The notes under the pieces were generated by a model that was not told where the DNA came from, did not search any database, and saw nothing but the letters and a program-made list of their open reading frames with translations. Source: Serratia rhizosphaerae (GTDB lineage: Bacteria > Pseudomonadota > Gammaproteobacteria > Enterobacterales > Enterobacteriaceae). From it: 64,000 nucleotides of DNA. Position numbers and translations under genes: made by a program. Positions 25,457 to 33,568 of this stretch are shown piece by piece. Each line of letters begins with the position of its first letter. The stretch's first letter is position 1. The stretch lies in contig NZ_CP041764.1 of assembly GCF_009817885.1 (NCBI RefSeq), positions 1,860,001 to 1,924,000 on the forward strand. Reading direction: 5' to 3'.

Positions 25457-26569
25457 TTACTTCACCGGCGTCGAGGTGCCGTCGGCGTGCCATTCGAAGA
25501 CGCCGAACTCGAAGCCTTTCAGGTCGCCCTTGTCATCCCAGCTCAGCGGCCCCATCACGGTATCCACCGGCTTGGCCTTCAGATCCTTGACGATATCCTC
25601 CGGCTCCTGGCTGCCGCTGCGCTCCATGCCGGTCGTCAGCGCCTGCAGCGCCGCATAGGTGGTCCAGACGAAAGGACCGGTAGGATCCTGTTTCTTGGCC
25701 TTCAACGCATCGACAACCGCTTTGTTGGCCGGCACCTGATCGTAACGCTTCGGCAGCGTTACCAGCATGCCTTCCGACGCCGCGCCGGCGATATTCGACA
25801 GCGAGGAGTTGCCCACCCCTTCCGGCCCCATAAAACGGGTCTTCAGCCCGGCCTGTTTGGCCTGGCGCAGAATCTGCCCCATTTCCGGGTAATAGCCGCC
25901 GAAGTAGACAAAGTCCACGCTCTCTTTTTTCAAGCGGGCGACCAGCGTGGAGAAGTCCTTGTCACCGGCGGTGATCCCTTCAAACATGACCGGTTTTACC
26001 CCCGCTTTCTGCAGGCTGTCGCGCACCGCGCGCGCCAGGCCTTCGCCGTACTGCTGCTTATCGTGCACCACGGCGATGCGCTGCGGCTTCAGGGTTTCCA
26101 TGATGTATTTGGCGGCGGTCGGGCCCTGATCGGAATCCAGCCCGGTGGTGCGCATGATCATCTGGTAACCGCGGGTCGTCAGATCGGCATTGGTGGCCGC
26201 CGGGGTAATCATGATCACCCCTTCATCTTCGTAGATATCCGACGCCGGCTGGGTGGATGACGAACACAGGTGGCCGATCACATAGCGAATGCCGTCGTTG
26301 ATCACTTTGTTGGCCACCGCCACCGCCTGCTTCGGATCGCAGGCGTCGTCATATTCGACCGCCACCAGTTTGTCACCCTTGATGCCGCCCTTGGCGTTGA
26401 TATCGGCGATCGCCTGACGCGCGCCGGTAAATTCCATATCGCCGTATTGCGCCACCGGACCGGACATCGCCCCGACGACGGCCACTTTAATCTCTTCCGC
26501 CAGCGCGCCGTGGCTCATCGCCATGGCGATGCAGCCGGCCAACCATGCCTTACCCTTGGTTACTTTCAT
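25457..26569 (-). CDS. livK: Leucine-specific/branched-chain amino acid binding protein LivK
   Basis: A 370-residue periplasmic type 4 binding protein. Start ATG 26569 gives MKVTKGKAWLAGCIAMAM, a signal peptide ending at GALAEE, and is preceded by GGGGA. The mature protein tracks E. coli LivK/LivJ: IKVAVVGAMSGPVAQYGDME, YDDACDPKQAVAVANK, GHLCSSSTQPASDIYEDEG and the disulfide pair C53/C78 of mature numbering (from memory). ATG 26578 and 26575 are alternative starts. No separate livJ is present in this locus, so this protein may serve all branched-chain amino acids here. Confidence 0.93.
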   Translation of the reverse strand: MKVTKGKAWLAGCIAMAMSHGALAEEIKVAVVGAMSGPVAQYGDMEFTGARQAIADINAKGGIKGDKLVAVEYDDACDPKQAVAVANKVINDGIRYVIGHLCSSSTQPASDIYEDEGVIMITPAATNADLTTRGYQMIMRTTGLDSDQGPTAAKYIMETLKPQRIAVVHDKQQYGEGLARAVRDSLQKAGVKPVMFEGITAGDKDFSTLVARLKKESVDFVYFGGYYPEMGQILRQAKQAGLKTRFMGPEGVGNSSLSNIAGAASEGMLVTLPKRYDQVPANKAVVDALKAKKQDPTGPFVWTTYAALQALTTGMERSGSQEPEDIVKDLKAKPVDTVMGPLSWDDKGDLKGFEFGVFEWHADGTSTPVK

Positions 26570-26974
26570 CCGCATCATCCCCGTCTGTTGTTGTGTGTGA
26601 AGCTGTCCATTGTGTTTGCCATGCCGACGCATCAGCGCTTTATTCATAAGTAATAATGACTTAGGCATTTAAACGGCAATATTTTCTTATAAGACCTTAT
26701 TTTTCATGCCATTAAACAGGAGTTTTCTTCTGCAAATCAACTTGACCATCCAGAAACAAGCGACGTAAACAGGATAAAGTATGGATGAAATCTGAACTAT
26801 TTTCTCCTTTATGCAGCGCGTTACACTGGCTAACAAACTGTTTACTAATTTTTTACTCGGAAAATCACCGCGCGGAAAAACATTCTGCGAATCCGTCGTA
26901 CAGAAAAAGTTACACATCGTGACCAGCAAGATCTATTACACTGACGCCATCGCTAATTTGCCCGGAAAGGTTAC
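26570..26974. other. Divergent livK-panM intergenic region
   Basis: About 400 bases with no supported gene. It must hold the livK promoter (minus) and the panM promoter (plus). It is AT-rich with many near-consensus -10 words. I see no diagnostic operator; Lrp sites are too degenerate to call by eye. Confidence 0.5.
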
Positions 26975-27367
26975 ATGAAACTCACTATCGAACGGTTAAC
27001 CACGCTGTCCGCACAGGACCTGATCGATCTTGGAAAAATCTGGCCGCATCAGACGCCGGGGCAGTGGCAATCCTGGTTAACCGGCGAACGGGCGCTGTTT
27101 GGCGCGCGCTTTAACGAACGCCTATTAGGCGCGGTAAAGGTCTCGCTGGATGGCGACACCGCGCAGCTGCACGACCTACTGGTGCGTGAAGTCACCCGCC
27201 GTCGCGGCGTCGGCCTCTATCTGGTGCAGGATATGCAACGCCAGCTGCCGCAGGCTGCCCATTGGCAGCTCTCTACCGCCGATCTTGCCGCCCGTGAACG
27301 CGGTGAGGTGGAAAACTTTATGCGCGCCTGCGGCTTCAGCGTGCACGGCGAAATCTGGCAAAAATGA
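26975..27367 (+). CDS. panM: PanD maturation/regulatory factor PanM (PanZ)
   Basis: A 130-residue GNAT-fold protein matching E. coli PanM/PanZ: MKLTIERLTTLSAQDLIDL at the start, RFNERLLGAV, VREVTRRRGVGLYLVQDM (acetyl-CoA loop) and ENFMRACGF. It promotes self-cleavage of the PanD proenzyme and, with CoA, restrains pantothenate synthesis. In E. coli panM is also beside the liv genes. Shine-Dalgarno GGAAAGG precedes ATG 26975. Its stop overlaps the next gene by 4 bp. Confidence 0.92.
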   Translation: MKLTIERLTTLSAQDLIDLGKIWPHQTPGQWQSWLTGERALFGARFNERLLGAVKVSLDGDTAQLHDLLVREVTRRRGVGLYLVQDMQRQLPQAAHWQLSTADLAARERGEVENFMRACGFSVHGEIWQK

Positions 27368-28581
27368 AACGCTGGGCGGCTGCGCTGTTGCTGGTTCTGC
27401 TGGCTTTCGGCGCCTGGTTAGCCGGGCGCCATCAGGCGCTGTCGGCGCCGCCGGTCTGGGATCAGCAGGTTTATCTGTGGCAACGGGTCTGGAGCGCGCA
27501 GCACGCCCCGGCGCTGGCCGCCAGCCGCGATCTGTTTTCCAGCTTACGTATTCTCGCTCTGCAACTGCATCCGCGCGAAGGGCTGCGGGTGATGCCGGTC
27601 GATACCGCGCTGCTGAAGCAGGACGGCCGCCCGCTGTGGCTGGTGGCGCGTCTGGACGGTTCGCAGCCGCGCTGGGATGAGGAGCGGTTATATTCCCGGC
27701 TGCTGCAGCTAGTGCAACAATACCGCGCCGCCGGGCTGCCCGTGGTCGGTATCGAGATCGATCACGACGCCGCCACCGCCCGCCTGCCGCAGTACCACGA
27801 TGCGCTCCGGCGCCTGCGCCGGCAGCTGCCGGCGGACGTACAGCTGAGCATCACCGCACTGCCGGCCTGGCTCGACTCGCCGCAGCTGCCGGCCCTGCTG
27901 CGGCAGGTTGACAGCTCGGTGTTGCAATTACACGCCGTACTCTCCCCGCAGCAGGGGCTGTTCGACAGCCGGCTGGCGCTGCGCTGGACGCAGCGTTACG
28001 CCCAGGTGACCGATAAGCCCTTCCGCATTGCTCTGCCGGCCTACGGCATGGGGCTGGTCGGCGTTGATGCGCAGGGCGCGCAGGTGGAGAGCGAGGCCTC
28101 ACTGCGCGTGGCGGGCAGCCTGCGCGAGCTGACGGTCGCGCCGCAGCACATCGCCGACTTTCTGCAGCGGCTGTCTGCACATCCGCAGCCGCATCTGCAG
28201 GGCGTGGTCTGGTTTCGCCTGCCGCTGGCCGGCGACCGCCGCGCCTGGTCGATGAATACCCTGCGCAGGGTTATCCGCCAGCAGCCTTTACACAGCCGCT
28301 GGCAGGTAAAAATGCGCCCGCAGCCGCAGCAAAACGGCCTGTATGATCTGATAATTGCCAATGACGGCCCGGCCGATGCGCCGCTGCCCACGGCGGTTAC
28401 GCTGGCGGCTGGCGACTGTCTGGCCGCCGACGCGGTTGGCCGTTACCGGCTGGACGCAACGGCCACGCAGCTGCGTTTTATCCGCACCGGGGATGAGTTG
28501 GTGCGCGCCGGGCAATCACGCCCGCTAGGTTGGCTGCGCTGCCAACATCTGACGCCAGGAGGCATTCGTGTTACACCTTAA
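27364..28581 (+). CDS. DUF3142-like secreted protein
   Basis: A 405-residue protein with a signal peptide or membrane anchor (MKRWAAALLLVLLAFGAWLAG). The fold looks like a glycosidase-type barrel: strands such as LVARLDGSQPRW, PVVGIEIDHDAAT, VQLSITALPAWLDS and FRIALPAYGMGLVG alternate with helices, and the C-terminal 90 residues look like an added beta domain. I assign it to the DUF3142 family from this pattern. It overlaps panM by 4 bp and the following gene by 14 bp, so the three are coupled. I know of no assigned function; an envelope role fits. Confidence 0.65.
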   Translation: MKRWAAALLLVLLAFGAWLAGRHQALSAPPVWDQQVYLWQRVWSAQHAPALAASRDLFSSLRILALQLHPREGLRVMPVDTALLKQDGRPLWLVARLDGSQPRWDEERLYSRLLQLVQQYRAAGLPVVGIEIDHDAATARLPQYHDALRRLRRQLPADVQLSITALPAWLDSPQLPALLRQVDSSVLQLHAVLSPQQGLFDSRLALRWTQRYAQVTDKPFRIALPAYGMGLVGVDAQGAQVESEASLRVAGSLRELTVAPQHIADFLQRLSAHPQPHLQGVVWFRLPLAGDRRAWSMNTLRRVIRQQPLHSRWQVKMRPQPQQNGLYDLIIANDGPADAPLPTAVTLAAGDCLAADAVGRYRLDATATQLRFIRTGDELVRAGQSRPLGWLRCQHLTPGGIRVTP

Positions 28582-30631
28582 TTTTCGCACCGCCCGGCCG
28601 CTGACGCTGAGCATCGCCATCGCCGCCACGCTGGGCGCGCCGCTGACGCAGGCCTGCGGCCCGGATTTTCCCAACCGTCTGCTGCTCGACCGCAACGGCA
28701 CGCTGCTGTCGATGCCAGAAGGCAATTTCACCTTTGAAACCAGCCGCCTGACGCCGGTCGATCCGCAACTGCCGCGCTGGCAGGCGCCGCCGCCGCCAGG
28801 CCCGATGAAACCGATGCCGCTGTCGCCGGAAACCGTCGCCATTAAACAGATGCGCACTGCCAAAACCGTGGAAGAAGCCGACGCCGTCAACGGCCAGGTA
28901 CTGTCCGCCGCCGCACGCCAGTACACGCTGGGCGCCGTCGCTTTTGCCGCCCGCGATCCGCGCGCTGCGGACTACTTTCAGCAGGTGCTGGCCCTGCCGG
29001 ATAGCGAGCAGGGAGCATGGGGGCTGCGCGCGCGCTACTCCCTCGGCAGGCTGCTGATGAACGACTACGGGACACCGGAAGACGCCGATACCTCCGCCAC
29101 GCCTCCTCGTCCGGACCCGGCGCAGCTGCGTCAGGCGCTGGCCGCCTTTCAGCAGGTTATCGACCGCGTGAAAAGCGGCAGCGACGATCCGGACCAACTG
29201 GCGCTCAGCAGCCTCGGGCAGCAGGCGCGCATCCATTTCTGGCTGGGTGATATCGGCCGCGCCGTACACCTCTATGCGCAGCAGGCGGCGCAGGGTGATG
29301 CGCAAGGTGGGCGGTCGCTGCAATATGTCGCCAGCTATCTGGTCGATCCGCAGCACTTCGAACAGCTGAAAAAGATCGTGGCCGATCCGCTGGTACAGCA
29401 GTTGGTGACCGTCGAGCTGTTCGCCCGCAGCGGCAACCTGCAGGCACAGGATAATGACAGTTCGCCCCCACGTTCGCAGCAGATTACCCAACGTTTGCTG
29501 ACGCTGCTGGACGCCGAGACAAAAAGCGGCTTCAACGGTAGCGACCGCCTGGCGGCGCTGGCCTACCGTTCCGGTAACTACCCGCTCGCCGCCAGCCTGC
29601 TGCGCCATGCCGGTGACTCCGGCCTTGCCTGGTGGCTGCGCGCCAAAATGGCGCTGCGCGACGGCAAGCTGCAGGACGCCACTGCCGCCTACGCCAAAGC
29701 GGCGGCCGCTTTCCCGGCGGATGAAAGCTGGGGCGAACAGCGCGGGGACAATTATGCGCAGGAAACCATTATCCCGGACTGCCGCATCGCCGGCGAACAG
29801 GCGATTCTGGCGCTGAACCGCGGCGATTATCTGCAGGCGCTGACGCTGCTGTACCACAGTAAGGAGCTGTATTGGGCGGATGTCGCCGACGTGGCCGAGC
29901 GGGTGCTGACGGTTGACGAGCTGAAAGCGTTTGTCGATAAGCAGGTGCCGCCGCCCAGTCAGCCGCTCAAACCGGTGGAGCCGAACGTGTATAACAGCCA
30001 GGTGCTGACGCCTGATATCCATCTGCGCGAGCTGCTGGCCCGGCGTCTGATGCGCGCCGGACGCTATCAGGAAGCGCAGAACTATTTCGCCGTGCCAAAT
30101 TATCGCGCCGCCGCCCAGCAGCTGGCGCAGCAGTTCAGCCTTGCGCAGCAAGGCAGCAATAGCAAACTGGCGCGAGCGCAGGCCTACTACCAGGCTGCAA
30201 CGCTGCTGCGTGAACAGGGGCTAGAGCTGACCGGCTATGAAATGACGCCGGACTACGGCATATACGGCGCCGGGTACTCTTACCTGGGCGACGCCTTCGA
30301 CACCCGTGAGTTGACGCACAAAAGCTGGATCACCGCGGCAGAGGCCGCGCGCGCCGCCAAGGCATTGCCGCCGCAGGACAACCGCTTCCTGCACTACCGC
30401 TGGCAGGCGGTTGCGGCGGCGCAGAAGGCTGCGGACTTATTGCCGCCGAAAAGCCAGGCGTACGGCGCGGTGCTGTGCAACGCCGCCAGTTGGGTGATCA
30501 AGCGCGATGCCAAAACCGGCCGCGCGCTGTATAAACGCTACCTCGCCAACGGCAAGCCGGATGCCGCCCTAAATAAGTTCGGCTATCAGTGCCCGGCGCC
30601 GGACTTCGATGCGTTAACCGCCGAGTCCTGA
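28568..30631 (+). CDS. Large periplasmic TPR-like repeat protein, unknown function
   Basis: A 687-residue protein starting at GTG 28568, which has an excellent GGAGG five bases upstream; it overlaps the DUF3142-like gene by 14 bp. A signal peptide (LTLSIAIAATLGAPLTQAC) ends at a cysteine in a TQACGPDFPNRLLL context, so lipidation is possible but not a clean lipobox. The rest is alpha-helical with TPR-like pairs, for example YTLGAVAFAARDPRAADYFQQ, ARYSLGRLLMNDYG, LRAKMALRDGKLQDATAAYAK and ALNRGDYLQALTLLY. It probably works with the DUF3142-like protein as a scaffold or binding partner. No enzymatic motif is visible. Confidence 0.7.
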   Translation: MLHLNFRTARPLTLSIAIAATLGAPLTQACGPDFPNRLLLDRNGTLLSMPEGNFTFETSRLTPVDPQLPRWQAPPPPGPMKPMPLSPETVAIKQMRTAKTVEEADAVNGQVLSAAARQYTLGAVAFAARDPRAADYFQQVLALPDSEQGAWGLRARYSLGRLLMNDYGTPEDADTSATPPRPDPAQLRQALAAFQQVIDRVKSGSDDPDQLALSSLGQQARIHFWLGDIGRAVHLYAQQAAQGDAQGGRSLQYVASYLVDPQHFEQLKKIVADPLVQQLVTVELFARSGNLQAQDNDSSPPRSQQITQRLLTLLDAETKSGFNGSDRLAALAYRSGNYPLAASLLRHAGDSGLAWWLRAKMALRDGKLQDATAAYAKAAAAFPADESWGEQRGDNYAQETIIPDCRIAGEQAILALNRGDYLQALTLLYHSKELYWADVADVAERVLTVDELKAFVDKQVPPPSQPLKPVEPNVYNSQVLTPDIHLRELLARRLMRAGRYQEAQNYFAVPNYRAAAQQLAQQFSLAQQGSNSKLARAQAYYQAATLLREQGLELTGYEMTPDYGIYGAGYSYLGDAFDTRELTHKSWITAAEAARAAKALPPQDNRFLHYRWQAVAAAQKAADLLPPKSQAYGAVLCNAASWVIKRDAKTGRALYKRYLANGKPDAALNKFGYQCPAPDFDALTAES

Positions 30632-30655
30632 ACCGCCGCGGCGGACGACAGGCAT

Positions 30656-30683
30656 AAAAAAACCCGGCTCTGCCGGGTTTTTT
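30656..30683. terminator. Bidirectional rho-independent terminator
   Basis: Stem CCCGGC/GCCGGG with a TCT loop, flanked by seven A and six T. It separates the convergent TPR-protein gene and rpoH and can stop transcription in both directions. Confidence 0.9.
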
Positions 30684-30697
30684 GACTGCATCAGCAA

Positions 30698-31555
30698 TTA
30701 TGCTTCGATCGCCATTTTCAGTTTTTTCATGGCGTTCTTTTCCAACTGACGCACACGCTCGGCGGAAACGCCGTAGCGGTCGGCCAGTTCCTGCAGGGTG
30801 GACTTGTTCTCATCGTCCAGCCAGCGGGCGCGAATAATATGTTGGCTACGCTCATCCAGACCTTCCAGCGCATAGGCCAGCTTGTCGGCGGCGTTGCTCT
30901 CCCAGTTGTCTTCTTCGATACCTTCGGCGAAGTCAGACGTTTTGTCCTGCAGGTACAGCACCGGCGCCATCGACTGGCCGTCGCGCGCTTCGTCGTCCGG
31001 CGTCGGGTCGAAGGTCATGTCCTGCGCCGCCATGCGGGATTCCATCTCGCGCACGTCTTTGCTGGATACGCCCAGCTCACGCGCCACCAGCTCGACTTCG
31101 TCCTGGTTGAACCAGCCCAGACGCTGCTTGGTTTTACGCAGGTTAAAGAACAGCTTGCGCTGCGCCTTGGTAGTAGCGACTTTGACGATACGCCAGTTAC
31201 GCAGTACGTATTCGTGAATTTCTGCCTTGATCCAATGCACCGCAAAGGAAACCAGACGCACGCCAACTTCCGGATTAAAACGGCGCACAGCTTTCATCAG
31301 GCCGATATTACCTTCCTGGATCAGGTCCGCCTGCGGCAGGCCGTAACCCGAGTAATTACGGGCAATATGAGCGACAAAGCGCAGGTGAGACAGGATCAGC
31401 TGCTTGGCCGCATCCAAATCGCCCTGGTAATGCAGCCGTTCAGCCAGCTCCCGCTCTTCCTCTGCCGTAAGCATCGGATAGGCGTTGGCGGCCCGAACAT
31501 AGGCTTCCAAGCTGCCTTGGGGTACTAAGGCTAAAGTTTGCATTTCTTTGGTCAT
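30698..31555 (-). CDS. rpoH: Heat-shock sigma factor RpoH (sigma-32)
   Basis: A 285-residue sigma factor (E. coli 284). Region 2 has HLRFVAHIARNYSGYGLPQ and LIQEGNIGLMKAVRRF; the RpoH-specific box QRKLFFNLRK is at residues 132-141; region 4 ends with VSAERVRQLEKNAMKKLK. It directs heat-shock transcription. The start is preceded by GAGAGAGGG. A sigma-E-type promoter lies about 200 bases upstream. It follows ftsX in the same direction, as in E. coli. Confidence 0.97.
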   Translation of the reverse strand: MTKEMQTLALVPQGSLEAYVRAANAYPMLTAEEERELAERLHYQGDLDAAKQLILSHLRFVAHIARNYSGYGLPQADLIQEGNIGLMKAVRRFNPEVGVRLVSFAVHWIKAEIHEYVLRNWRIVKVATTKAQRKLFFNLRKTKQRLGWFNQDEVELVARELGVSSKDVREMESRMAAQDMTFDPTPDDEARDGQSMAPVLYLQDKTSDFAEGIEEDNWESNAADKLAYALEGLDERSQHIIRARWLDDENKSTLQELADRYGVSAERVRQLEKNAMKKLKMAIEA

Positions 31556-31760
31556 TCAAACCCTCTCTCTAATAAAACCGATCGTACAGGTGACGATACT
31601 GCTGCTGCACATCACAACGCTGTTGCTGCCAAGCCTCTGTAAGGAGGTTTGTCGGTTGCCGATTGAGCCTGTTGAGTATCTGTTTGGCGGGGAGTCATTG
31701 ATTTACGGTGATCATTGCAAAACGGTTCCACACGCCGGGCACCTTAACATTTGCTGCAAT

Positions 31761-31788
31761 TTTTGACCGTGCTCTACCCTAAAAGTTC
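31761..31788 (-). promoter_or_regulatory. rpoH: Candidate sigma-E promoter of rpoH
   Basis: On the minus strand GAACTT (31788-31783), 16 bases, then TCAAAA (31766-31761), which fits the sigma-E consensus GGAACTT-N15/16-TCAAA. The E. coli rpoH P3 promoter is also sigma-E dependent. Confidence 0.65.
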
Positions 31789-31893
31789 ACCGTTTTTCGA
31801 TCGCAATGTTCATGACAATACGCGATGAACTGACGGCCAGATAGGGAATTCGTGCGCTTGAGCAGAGGCGGGATCCCAGAAGATCCGAGATGG

Positions 31894-31932
31894 CTCTTCT
31901 CCTGCAACACGGCAAACGCAGCAGGAGAAGAG
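31894..31932 (-). terminator. Hairpin downstream of ftsX
   Basis: CTCTTCTCCTGC (31894-31905) and GCAGGAGAAGAG (31921-31932) make a perfect 12-bp stem, 16 bases after the ftsX stop. No T-tract follows on the minus strand, so termination may be partial. Confidence 0.5.
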
Positions 31933-31948
31933 TATATCAAAAAATTTT

Positions 31949-32902
31949 TTACTGTGGTGTAAATCGGCGTAAATGTTGCACGGTGGCCAACCAGGCGGCA
32001 ATCCAGCCGATCATCGCAGAGATGATCAACAGCAGTAATGCCTCGTCCCAACCCAGCCCGTGCAGCGTAAAGGTGGTGCCGAACACCTTCGCCACGCCGG
32101 CCACCACCGACTCCAGCTGCCACACCAGCGCGCCGGACAGAATCAGCGACAGCAGCGCGCCGAAGAAGCCCAGCATCGCGCCGCCGTTAAGAAACGGCCG
32201 CAGAATAAAGCCGTCGGTCGCGCCGATAAGCTTCATCACGTTGATGGTGTCGCGCCGGCTGAAGATGCTCAGACGCACGCTGTTGCCGATCACCAGGAAC
32301 ACCGCCACCACCATCAGAATGCCGATAATGGCCGCCACCTGACCCACCAGCCCGGTCAACGCCGCCAGGCGGGCAAACCAGCTGTCGTCCATACGCACTT
32401 CATCCACGCCCTGCACCGCCGTTACGCGCTCGCGCAGCGTATTCAGGGTGTCTGAACTCTGGAAGTCCATTTTCGGCGTGATAATCGCCACCGCCGGCAG
32501 CGGGTTCTCTTCCAGCATATCCAGCGCCCCGCCGAAGCCGGACCAGTTGCGGAACTCGCCGAGCGCTTCTTCGCGCGACAGGTAGTTCACCTTCTCGACG
32601 CCCGCTTCGGCCTTGATGGCGTCCAGCACCTTGACCGCAGCGTCATCGTCGAGCGATTTATCGAGATACACCGTCAGCTGCGGTGTCGGATACCATTGGG
32701 TTGCCGCCGTGCTGACGTTTTTCCACACGATGTAGCACACGCTCGGCAGCGTCAGAGAGATGGCGATCACCATCACCGTCAGCAACGTCGCCAGCGGCTG
32801 ACGCAGCATGTCTTTGATCGCATTCATCCACGCATAGCGCCACTGTTCGCGCCAGCCGCCGCGCAGCGCCTTGCTCTTGGCGGTTTTTTTACTATTCGCC
32901 AT
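31949..32902 (-). CDS. ftsX: Cell division protein FtsX
   Basis: A 317-residue four-helix membrane protein with a periplasmic domain between helices 1 and 2. Landmarks are GGWREQWRYAWMNAIKDMLRQP, the periplasmic LTVYLDKSLDD and VNYLSREEALGEF, and RRDTINVMKLIGATDGFILRPF in the cytoplasmic loop. With FtsE it forms the divisome complex that activates peptidoglycan amidases through EnvC. Its start overlaps ftsE by 11 bp. Confidence 0.96.
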   Translation of the reverse strand: MANSKKTAKSKALRGGWREQWRYAWMNAIKDMLRQPLATLLTVMVIAISLTLPSVCYIVWKNVSTAATQWYPTPQLTVYLDKSLDDDAAVKVLDAIKAEAGVEKVNYLSREEALGEFRNWSGFGGALDMLEENPLPAVAIITPKMDFQSSDTLNTLRERVTAVQGVDEVRMDDSWFARLAALTGLVGQVAAIIGILMVVAVFLVIGNSVRLSIFSRRDTINVMKLIGATDGFILRPFLNGGAMLGFFGALLSLILSGALVWQLESVVAGVAKVFGTTFTLHGLGWDEALLLLIISAMIGWIAAWLATVQHLRRFTPQ

Positions 32903-33563
32903 GCTGCGCTCCTCCTATCATGCGGCCCTGGCTGAGCGTCAGAATACGGTAATTACGGCGGGCGATCAGCCCGGTGTCGTGGGTCGCCATCAGGACGGTT
33001 ACCCCAACGCGGTTAAACTCTTCAAACAGGCGTAGGATGCCTTCCGACAGCGCGTCGTCCAGGTTGCCGGTCGGTTCATCCGCCAGCAGCACCGCCGGTT
33101 TGTTCACCACCGCACGGGCGATGCCCACGCGCTGCTGTTCACCGCCGGACAGCTGGATCGGAAAGTTCTTCGCTTTGTCCAGCAGGCCTACCTTGTCCAG
33201 CGCCGCCGACACGCGACGGCGGATATCTTCGCTGCTGGCGCCGGCGATAATCAGCGGCATCGCCACGTTGTCATACACCGTGCGGTCCAGCAGCAGATGG
33301 TGATCCTGGAAAATCATGCCGATCTGGCGGCGCAGGAACGGCACCTCGCTGTTTCTCAGCCGGCTGATGTCATGACCGGCGAACCAGATATGGCCGGCGC
33401 TCGGCCGTTCGATGCCGCATATCAGCTTCAGCAGGGTACTCTTACCCGCCCCGGAATGGCCGGTCAGAAACGCCATTTCTGCCGGGCGCAGATGAAAATC
33501 CACCCCCTGCAACGCCTGACGCCCGCCCAGATAAGCTTTACTGACCTGTTCAAAGCGAATCAT
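32892..33563 (-). CDS. ftsE: Cell division ATPase FtsE
   Basis: A 223-residue ATPase, matching FtsE in length. Walker A GHSGAGKSTLLKL, signature LSGGEQQRVGIARAVV and Walker B VLLADEPTGNLD are present. FtsE powers FtsX-dependent amidase activation at the septum. It begins five bases after the ftsY stop. Confidence 0.96.
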   Translation of the reverse strand: MIRFEQVSKAYLGGRQALQGVDFHLRPAEMAFLTGHSGAGKSTLLKLICGIERPSAGHIWFAGHDISRLRNSEVPFLRRQIGMIFQDHHLLLDRTVYDNVAMPLIIAGASSEDIRRRVSAALDKVGLLDKAKNFPIQLSGGEQQRVGIARAVVNKPAVLLADEPTGNLDDALSEGILRLFEEFNRVGVTVLMATHDTGLIARRNYRILTLSQGRMIGGAQHGE

Positions 33564-33568
33564 CCGTA

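Larger units (their letters stand above)
31556..31948 (-). other. rpoH leader and promoter region
   Basis: About 390 bases without a supported gene. It contains the ftsX-distal hairpin (31894-31932), a sigma-E-type promoter (31761-31788) and the rpoH 5' leader. In E. coli several rpoH promoters and an mRNA thermosensor occupy this space; sigma-70 elements were not assigned by eye. Confidence 0.6.

Noticed and set aside
26687..26929. 80-codon minus-strand frame between livK and panM
   Set aside because: AT-rich promoter DNA; composition and lack of a ribosome site argue against coding.
28571..30151. 526-codon open frame antisense to the TPR-protein gene
   Set aside because: Low-complexity composition and no ribosome site; the sense gene has GGAGG-GTG and a signal peptide.
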